DNA of 64,000 bases from Streptococcus sp. oral taxon 431. GTDB taxonomy: Bacteria; Bacillota; Bacilli; Lactobacillales; Streptococcaceae. Positions 58,882-64,000 of this stretch are shown here, in pieces. Both the position numbers and the translations under genes were made by a program. The stretch covers positions 814,001 to 878,000 of the forward strand of contig NZ_CP014264.1 of assembly GCF_001553685.1 (NCBI RefSeq), read 5' to 3'. The notes below the pieces were generated by a model, which was not told the origin of the DNA, searched no databases, and saw nothing but the letters and a program-made list of their open reading frames with translations. Numbering within the stretch: the stretch's first letter is position 1; every line of letters starts with the position of its first letter.

Positions 58882-61221
58882 ATGAAGCATAAATTGTCTA
58901 AATGTTTAACATTTTTTTTAATGTTTTTGCTAATAGGCTTATCAATAGTTAAATTATCAAAAACAGTTCAAGCGGATTCGGTGACGGGTTATAATCTTGA
59001 TACTAAGATTATTCATGAGAGATCTGGCCTTGAATTGAGTGATGATGTGGAAGTTATTGCTGGGGAACGTTTAATCGCAACTTATCTATTAACTTTTCCA
59101 GATAATCAGAATATCTCTGAGAATGATCAATTGATTTTAGATATTCCTAGAGAGCTCAGATTGATTACAAATTTGACCTTTGAAGTTACAAATAGTAAGG
59201 GTACGAAGGTTGGTGTTGCTCATACAGATCCTAGTACAGGAAAAGTTACGGTAACTTTTACAGATTATTTTTCTAAGAGACCTGAGAATAAAGAGCTTTC
59301 TTTACAGTTTAATTTAACTATTAATCGAGAAGTCGTTAAGGAGAGTCAACCAGTTACTGTTACCATTGGTCATAAGACTTATAGCTTCAAGTACAAACAA
59401 GATAGTGGTGAAGCAGGCGACTATGAGATGAAATACGGTTATCAAGATGATACAGATCCAAGTATTATTAAGTGGCGTATTCTCTTGAATGCCAATCAAG
59501 ATATGATTCGTGGGATGACAATTACGGATACTTTTGGTAATGGACAAACCTTAATTCCTGAATCATTTAGAGCTGTTCGTTATGATACACAACCTACAAA
59601 AATTCGTAATGAGGCTCATATTCTCACGTTAGAGCCATCAGATAACTTTTCAAACAAGGCAGTATTCACTAAAAATGCTCAAGGAGGAATCACAGGCTTT
59701 ACGATTCCATTTGGAGATAACTATCATTGGGCAATGTATATTGAATACTCTACTAAATTACCAGATGGAGTTCCTGCAGGTTCATTAGTATCGAATAATT
59801 TGGCATGGTCTGCCACAAATTTTAAGACACGTAGTATGGTACGTGAAGTCCGTCTAGAGTCAGGATCAGGTTTTGGTAACGCTGAAAAATCAGAATCAGT
59901 TATCTTAAAGGCTCACAAAACTTTAAAAGGGAAAACACTAGAAAAAGATCAGTTTAACTTTGCACTTTATGATGCTGCAAACCCTAGTGAACCTCTTCAA
60001 ATTGTAAAAAATGCTGAAGATGGAAGTGTAACCTTCAATGCTATTAAGTATAAAAAAGAAGGAGTTTATAACTATATCATTCGTGAAGTTCTTCCTGAAA
60101 GCACTGATAATTACGATTATGATAGCCATGAACTAAAGGTTACTGTAACAGTAACGGATGATGATGGTATCAAAATGGGAACAGTGTCTTACGGTGAAGA
60201 GGAAACTACATTTACCAATATTTACAGAGGAACTACAAGTATAAAAGGTAAGAAAATATGGGATGATGCTGATAATAAAGCTGGTATCCGTCCCGATGTT
60301 ATAACTGTTCGTCTCTTGGCTAATGGTAAAGAAGTAGCAAGTAAATCAGTTAAATCAGAAGAGAATTGGAATTTTATCTTTGAGCAGCTACCTGAAAATG
60401 ATGCTGAGGGAAATGCAATTGTTTATACTGTAGCAGAAGATAAAGTTGCAGGATATACGACTGTTATTGATCAGAAAAACTATATTATCACTAATACACA
60501 TGTCCCTGATATTCCTGAAGTGACAGAATTAAAAGTCAGCAAGCTTTGGGAGGATGCTGATAATAAAGCAGGAAAACGCCCAAATAGCATTAAGGTACAA
60601 CTCTATGCTGATGGAAGTAAAGTAGGGCCAGAAGTTATTTTAAAAGAAGATAATAATTGGACTCATACTTTTACAAATCTTCCGAAATATATAGCAGGAA
60701 AAATGATTAGCTATACAATTAGTGAGGTCAATGTTCCTGAGGGATATGTATCAAAAACAGTTCGAGAAAACGAAACGAACCTAGTCTTGATTAACACTTA
60801 CCAACCACCAGTGCCTCCGGGTCCAGTAACACCTCCAGGTCCAGTAACACCTCCAGGTCCAGTAACACCTCCAGGTCCAGTAACACCTCCAGGTCCAGTA
60901 ACACCTCCAGGTCCAGTAACACCTCCAGGTCCAGTAACACCTCCAGGTCCAGTAACACCTCCAGGTCCAGTAACACCTCCAGGTCCAGTAACACCTCCAG
61001 GTCCAGTAACACCTCCAGGTCCAGTAACCCTCCAGGCCAGTAACACCTCCAGGTCCAGTAACACCTCCAGGTCCAGTAACACCTCCAGGTCCAGTAACAC
61101 CTCCAGGTCCAGTAACACCTCCAGGTCCAGTAACACCTCCAGGTCCAGTAACACCTCCAGGTTCAGTAACACCTCCAAGCCCAGTTACACCTCCAGCACC
61201 AGTAACATCGTCAACGCCTGA
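58882..61221 (+). CDS. Cna-type surface adhesin, frameshifted before its LPXTG anchor
   Basis: 779 residues as read. Signal peptide (1 to about 33, ending TVQADS). Then an adhesin-like N-terminal region resembling collagen-binding/Cna A folds (about 35-330), one Spy0128-like pilin domain (about 335-450, [10 protein letters not shown]...TNIY) and two Cna_B domains (about 452-545 and 550-640, each with a KxW..DADNKAG start). A PPGPVT repeat follows. Within the repeat, one 18-bp unit is 16 bp long (61021-61036), so the frame shifts to a nonsense SNTSRS tail and ends at 61221 without a sorting signal. In the other frame the sequence continues to LPKTG. As written, the product would be secreted rather than anchored. 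Confidence 0.85.
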   Translation: MKHKLSKCLTFFLMFLLIGLSIVKLSKTVQADSVTGYNLDTKIIHERSGLELSDDVEVIAGERLIATYLLTFPDNQNISENDQLILDIPRELRLITNLTFEVTNSKGTKVGVAHTDPSTGKVTVTFTDYFSKRPENKELSLQFNLTINREVVKESQPVTVTIGHKTYSFKYKQDSGEAGDYEMKYGYQDDTDPSIIKWRILLNANQDMIRGMTITDTFGNGQTLIPESFRAVRYDTQPTKIRNEAHILTLEPSDNFSNKAVFTKNAQGGITGFTIPFGDNYHWAMYIEYSTKLPDGVPAGSLVSNNLAWSATNFKTRSMVREVRLESGSGFGNAEKSESVILKAHKTLKGKTLEKDQFNFALYDAANPSEPLQIVKNAEDGSVTFNAIKYKKEGVYNYIIREVLPESTDNYDYDSHELKVTVTVTDDDGIKMGTVSYGEEETTFTNIYRGTTSIKGKKIWDDADNKAGIRPDVITVRLLANGKEVASKSVKSEENWNFIFEQLPENDAEGNAIVYTVAEDKVAGYTTVIDQKNYIITNTHVPDIPEVTELKVSKLWEDADNKAGKRPNSIKVQLYADGSKVGPEVILKEDNNWTHTFTNLPKYIAGKMISYTISEVNVPEGYVSKTVRENETNLVLINTYQPPVPPGPVTPPGPVTPPGPVTPPGPVTPPGPVTPPGPVTPPGPVTPPGPVTPPGPVTPPGPVTPPGPVTPPGPVTLQASNTSRSSNTSRSSNTSRSSNTSRSSNTSRSSNTSRSSNTSRFSNTSKPSYTSSTSNIVNA
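60823..61198 (+). repeat. 18-bp PPGPVT tandem repeat tract with a 16-bp unit
   Basis: Units start at 60823 and recur every 18 bp through 61003 (eleven intact). The twelfth (61021) is 16 bp, lacking one a and one t. Seven intact units follow from 61037 to 61145, then two diverged units (61163, 61181). Confidence 0.95.
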
Positions 61222-61339
61222 AAAGAAAAAGGCTAATGAGTTACCGAAAACAGGTGAACAGAAAACTACAGTCTTAATCATTTTAGGAGTAGCACTTGGT
61301 TTAGTTGGATTGAGTTTGGTTGCCAAACGTAAAAAATAG
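61037..61339 (+). pseudogene. Detached C-terminus of the second adhesin with LPKTG anchor
   Basis: In the frame shifted by the 2-bp loss, PPGPVT repeats continue and lead to [15 protein letters not shown], a hydrophobic helix (TVLIILGVALGLVGLSLV) and the tail AKRKK, then TAG at 61337-61339. This is a complete sortase signal with no start codon of its own. Confidence 0.9.
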
Positions 61340-61400
61340 TATAAGAAAAAGAATCATTTTCTAAAATATAATCAGGAAGTGCTTCTGATAGAAGATTTAA

Positions 61401-61429
61401 GAGAGGACGTCAAACTCCTCTCTTTTTTT
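61401..61429 (+). terminator. Terminator after the second adhesin locus
   Basis: GAGAGGA / TCCTCTC hairpin followed by TTTTTTT. Confidence 0.85.
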
Positions 61430-61500
61430 GTTTAAGGGTAGAACTCTTAATTGCTTTGTTTAGTATATTTATATTTCCAACAAAAATAAACCGTTTTCAC

Positions 61501-61529
61501 TTGACAAAAATTGGTCTATACCATATAAT
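61501..61529 (+). promoter_or_regulatory. nagB promoter
   Basis: TTGACA (61501-61506), 17-bp spacer, TATAAT (61524-61529): full consensus. Confidence 0.93.
61510..61524. promoter_or_regulatory. NagR (dre-type) operator candidate
   Basis: ATTGGTCTATACCAT, with TGGT/ACCA arms, fits the GntR-family NagR/dre site (TGGT-N4-ACCA). Lying between -35 and -10, it would block RNA polymerase until amino sugar phosphate is present. Confidence 0.75.
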
Positions 61530-61556
61530 GAAATAAAGAATATGGAGGACAAAATT

Positions 61557-62264
61557 ATGAAAGTTATTCAAGTGGAAAATCCAATTGAAGGTGGAAAAGT
61601 TGCTTTTGATATCTTAAAAGAAAAATTGGAAAACGGTGCACAAACATTAGGGCTTGCAACAGGAAGTAGCCCTCTGGAATTTTACCAACGAATCGTTGAG
61701 AGCGATCTTGATTTTTCAAATCTCACAAGTGTAAACTTGGATGAATACGTAGGTCTTGATGGGGATAATCCTCAATCATACCGTTACTTTATGCAAGAAA
61801 ATCTATTTAACAAGAAACCGTTTAAAGAAAGTTTCTTGCCACGTGGTGTCAAGGATAATGCAGAAGCAGAAGTAGAACGCTACAACCAAATTCTTGCTGA
61901 CCATCCAGTTGACCTACAAATTTTAGGAATTGGTCGCAATGGTCATATTGGCTTTAATGAACCAGGCACACCATTTGATAGCCAAACTCACCTTGTAGAG
62001 CTTGACCAGTCTACAATCGAAGCTAACGCGCGCTTCTTTGAGAAGATTGAAGATGTTCCAACACAAGCTATTTCAATGGGGATTAAAAATATTTTGGATG
62101 CTAAATCTATCCTTCTCTTTGCTTATGGGGAATCAAAAGCAGAAGCTATCGCTGGAACTGTTGAAGGTCCTGTGACAGAAAGTCTTCCAGCAAGCAGCCT
62201 GCAAAACCATCCAGATGTGACTATTATCGCAGATGCAGCAGCACTCAGCTTGTTAAAGAAATAA
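61557..62264 (+). CDS. nagB: Glucosamine-6-phosphate deaminase
   Basis: 235-residue enzyme that converts glucosamine-6-phosphate to fructose-6-phosphate and ammonia, feeding amino sugars into glycolysis. [10 protein letters not shown] phosphate loop, LDEYVGL with the catalytic Asp, and [13 protein letters not shown] with the active-site His are present. The start has GGAGG 6 nt upstream; the in-frame ATG at 61542 overlaps that site. Perfect -35/-10 with an internal NagR-like operator suggests induction by amino sugars, such as those released by the GH84 enzyme. Confidence 0.96.
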   Translation: MKVIQVENPIEGGKVAFDILKEKLENGAQTLGLATGSSPLEFYQRIVESDLDFSNLTSVNLDEYVGLDGDNPQSYRYFMQENLFNKKPFKESFLPRGVKDNAEAEVERYNQILADHPVDLQILGIGRNGHIGFNEPGTPFDSQTHLVELDQSTIEANARFFEKIEDVPTQAISMGIKNILDAKSILLFAYGESKAEAIAGTVEGPVTESLPASSLQNHPDVTIIADAAALSLLKK

Positions 62265-62280
62265 GATTTTTTTCATTAAA

Positions 62281-62315
62281 GACCATTCGATCCTATGGAT
62301 TGGGTGGTTTTTTGG
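62281..62315 (+). terminator. Terminator after nagB
   Basis: Twelve-pair stem ACCATTCGATCC / GGATTGGGTGGT (some G-T pairs), loop TAT, then TTTTTT. Confidence 0.85.
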
Positions 62316-62472
62316 TCTGGATATGTTCAAAAATGAATACAGTTTTTCTGAAAGTAGTACATTAGTTCTAATAGTAGGGTGTATGATAGATTTTCCCTTG
62401 AAAAGAAGAATATATAATCTCCATTTTTTAAGAATTATTAATTCTTGAAAAAGAAATGTTATAGGAATTGAT

Positions 62473-62717
62473 ATGAAGAAGACAAATTTGATTGTTCTGC
62501 ACTTTCTGCTTTTTGTCAGTATTTGGCAAAGATAGAAGCTATCAGTTTAGCTCAACTAAAGGGTTCACATTTTATTCAAGAGCAGATACTTAAACATCTT
62601 GTCTGGCATTTTGATAGTCAGGATCTGTATATCATTTCTGATTTACCGTCAGATTATCGGGAATATCTAGATTCCATTGAGTGTGAAATAAATGAATTAT
62701 TTGGCCGTCTGGAATGA
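62473..62717 (+). pseudogene. Probable small gene damaged near its start
   Basis: An acidic, protein-like frame (KFDCSALSAFCQYLAKIEA, continuing to INELFGRLE and TAA at 62715-62717) lacks a start: the codon before TAT-GAA-GAA is a stop. An ATG at 62473 with a weak GGAA site lies in the neighbouring frame and ends after 20 codons. Loss of one base close to 62476-62481 would join them. The only start in the protein frame is a TTG at 62523 without a ribosome site. Function not recognised. Confidence 0.45.
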
Positions 62718-62804
62718 ATTTTATAAGTGGAGAACTAGGTTAGGTGTAAGGGGGAAATTTTTTAAAAATCAAATGGAATGATTTGGGAGAATTTCATTTT
62801 TTTC

Positions 62805-62833
62805 TTGACAATTTTCTTTATTCCGTGTAAAAT
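62805..62833 (+). promoter_or_regulatory. rpsU promoter
   Basis: TTGACA (62805-62810), 17-bp spacer, TAAAAT (62828-62833). Confidence 0.88.
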
Positions 62834-62867
62834 AGAATAGATCTTGAACTTGAAGGGAGTGAAAAAA

Positions 62868-63044
62868 ATGTCTAAAACAGTAGTACGTAAGAATGAATCT
62901 CTTGACGATGCTCTTCGTCGTTTCAAACGTGCAGTTACTAAAGCTGGTACTCTTCAAGAAACACGCAAACGTGAATTCTATGAAAAACCTTCTGTAAAAC
63001 GTAAACGTAAATCAGAAGCAGCTCGTAAACGTAAAAAATTCTAA
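62868..63044 (+). CDS. rpsU: 30S ribosomal protein S21
   Basis: 58-residue, very basic small-subunit protein ([20 protein letters not shown]..., ending RKRKKF). The start at 62868 has AAGGGAGTG upstream; an in-frame ATG at 62844 would extend across that site. Own strong promoter and terminator, with codon bias typical of a highly expressed gene. Confidence 0.97.
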
Positions 63045-63053
63045 TTAATAAGA

Positions 63054-63080
63054 AAGGCTAGACTTGTCTAGTCTTTTTTT
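63054..63080 (+). terminator. Terminator after rpsU
   Basis: CTAGAC / GTCTAG hairpin followed by TTTTTTT. Confidence 0.85.
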
Positions 63081-63191
63081 GTTAGCTTCTAAGAGTCTGT
63101 TTAATCCCTTTTGATTGTTAAAATTATAAAGGTTACTTTCTTAAATAAATACCTCAAATACTGTTAAAAACATAAACTTCCTACTACAATT

Positions 63192-63200
63192 TGATATAAT
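63192..63200 (+). promoter_or_regulatory. Extended -10 promoter for hprK
   Basis: TGATATAAT 32 nt before the hprK start. Confidence 0.65.
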
Positions 63201-63231
63201 AGTAGGGAGAACTCGATTGAAGGAGAAAATT

Positions 63232-64000
63232 ATGTCGGTTTTAGTCAAAGAAGTGATTGATAAGCTCAGACTAGACATTGTCTATGGTGAGCCAGAATTA
63301 CTTGAAAAAGAAATCAATACAGGCGATATTTGTCGTCCAGGTCTCGAAATGACAGGCTATTTTGATTACTATACCCCAGAGCGGATTCAACTACTGGGGA
63401 TGAAAGAGTGGTCTTATCTGATTAGCATGTCTTCTCATAATCGCTACCATATTATGCAGAAATTGTTCCAGCCGGAAACACCTGCAGTTATTGTTGCGCG
63501 TGGTTTAGTAGTTCCAGAGGAAATGCTAAAGGCTGCTAGAGAATGTAAAATCGCTATTTTAACGAGTCGTACAGCAACAAGTCGTCTGTCTGGGGAATTG
63601 TCAAGTTACCTAGATTCTCGTTTGGCTGAGCGTGAAAGTGTACATGGTGTCTTGATGGATATCTATGGTATGGGTGTGTTAATCCAGGGAGACAGTGGTA
63701 TTGGTAAGAGTGAGACAGGTCTAGAACTCGTGAAACGAGGACACCGTTTGGTGGCTGATGACCGTGTAGATATCTTTGCTAAGGATGAAATGACTCTCTG
63801 GGGTGAACCAGCTGAAATCTTGAAGCATTTACTTGAGATTCGTGGTGTTGGTATTATAGATGTGATGAGTCTTTATGGTGCCAGTGCAGTTAAGGATTCT
63901 TCACAAGTTCAGTTAGCTGTCTATCTAGAAAATTATGACACGCAAAAGACTTTTGATCGCCTAGGCAATAATGCTGAGGAATTGGAGATTTCTGGAGTAA
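63232..64000 (+). CDS. hprK: HPr kinase/phosphorylase (3' end outside window)
   Basis: The first 256 residues of the enzyme that phosphorylates HPr on Ser46 in response to ATP and fructose-1,6-bisphosphate and reverses this when phosphate is high; P-Ser-HPr with CcpA drives carbon catabolite control. N-terminal domain [15 protein letters not shown], then Walker [15 protein letters not shown] (about 154-167), [10 protein letters not shown] and the signature around [10 protein letters not shown]. The frame is open at the right edge. AAGGAG ribosome site 7 nt before ATG. Confidence 0.95.
   Translation, partial: MSVLVKEVIDKLRLDIVYGEPELLEKEINTGDICRPGLEMTGYFDYYTPERIQLLGMKEWSYLISMSSHNRYHIMQKLFQPETPAVIVARGLVVPEEMLKAARECKIAILTSRTATSRLSGELSSYLDSRLAERESVHGVLMDIYGMGVLIQGDSGIGKSETGLELVKRGHRLVADDRVDIFAKDEMTLWGEPAEILKHLLEIRGVGIIDVMSLYGASAVKDSSQVQLAVYLENYDTQKTFDRLGNNAEELEISGV

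Noticed and set aside
60823..61198. Regular 18-bp repeats that could suggest a CRISPR array
   Set aside because: There are no spacers; the units abut and encode PPGPVT in frame. It is a coding microsatellite.
47962..61339. Locus as a sortase-assembled pilus operon
   Set aside because: There is no sortase C or minor pilin gene, each gene has its own terminator, and the major protein is far too large to be a pilin subunit.

Overview
The window is chromosomal DNA of a low-GC Gram-positive coccus, almost certainly a mitis-group Streptococcus (S. mitis / S. oralis / S. pneumoniae relatives). This rests on recognisable proteins whose lengths match, as I remember them, the pneumococcal ones (RodA 407 aa, GyrB 648, EzrA 575, PgdA 463, DnaE 1033, PfkA 335, pyruvate kinase 501, PdxS 291, peptide deformylase 203, NagB 235). 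Extended -10 promoters (TGnTATAAT) and YSIRK/LPXTG cell-wall proteins point the same way. I see no rRNA, CRISPR array, prophage, IS transposase or plasmid gene.

Layout. 1-4363: 3' part of a wall-anchored GH84 beta-N-acetylglucosaminidase. 4493-14378: housekeeping and cell-envelope genes (nnrD, a small reverse-strand gene, a DnaQ-DinG exonuclease/helicase, rodA, DJ-1/PfpI, HAD, gyrB, ezrA). 14388-14564: first copy of a dispersed repeat. 14641-24550: pgdA, the infC-rpmI-rplT operon with an L20-type leader, gloA, a B3/B4 protein, dnaE, pfkA, pyk. 24840-25250: an unidentified small RNA and tRNA-Thr(GGT), both reverse strand. 25252-35819: acyltransferase / P-type ATPase divergent pair, trmK, a Nif3-like gene, a FAD oxidoreductase, galE, a GT2 gene, ferredoxin, a LysM protein, cmk, a PhnA-like gene and a membrane protein. 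35958-47549: pdxST, DUF1836/hemolysin III pair, GNAT, an Ogt-like gene, an ArsC/Spx-like gene, an amino-acid ABC transporter, trxB, second repeat copy, rlmB, def, a CapA-like gene, a Cof-type HAD and an SGNH hydrolase. 47962-61339: surface-adhesin locus. 61557-64000: nagB, a damaged small ORF, rpsU and the 5' part of hprK.

The most striking region is the adhesin locus. A 3,544-residue LPXTG protein carries a unique N-terminal domain, fifteen Spy0128-like pilin domains (each with the Lys...Glu...Asn pattern of intramolecular isopeptide bonds) and five antigen I/II-like domains, followed by an 18-copy Pro-Pro-Thr stalk and LPNTG. It shows fresh repeat expansion (a 672-bp near-perfect duplication and exactly 981-bp units). 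Next to it is a 779-residue Cna-type adhesin whose LPKTG anchor is separated from the reading frame by a net 2-bp loss inside an 18-bp repeat tract. No sortase is nearby, so wall attachment would depend on the housekeeping sortase.

Regulatory highlights. Six genes (dinG-like, HAD, pgdA, P-type ATPase, ferredoxin, rlmB) have a -10 box 4-7 nt from the ATG and no usable Shine-Dalgarno, so they look leaderless. infC appears to start at an ATA codon just after an attenuator. A 21-bp perfect-arm palindrome sits on the predicted start of the DUF1836/hemolysin III transcript. A NagR-like operator lies between the -35 and -10 boxes of nagB. A compact, highly structured RNA of about 145 nt with its own promoter and terminator lies between pyk and tRNA-Thr.
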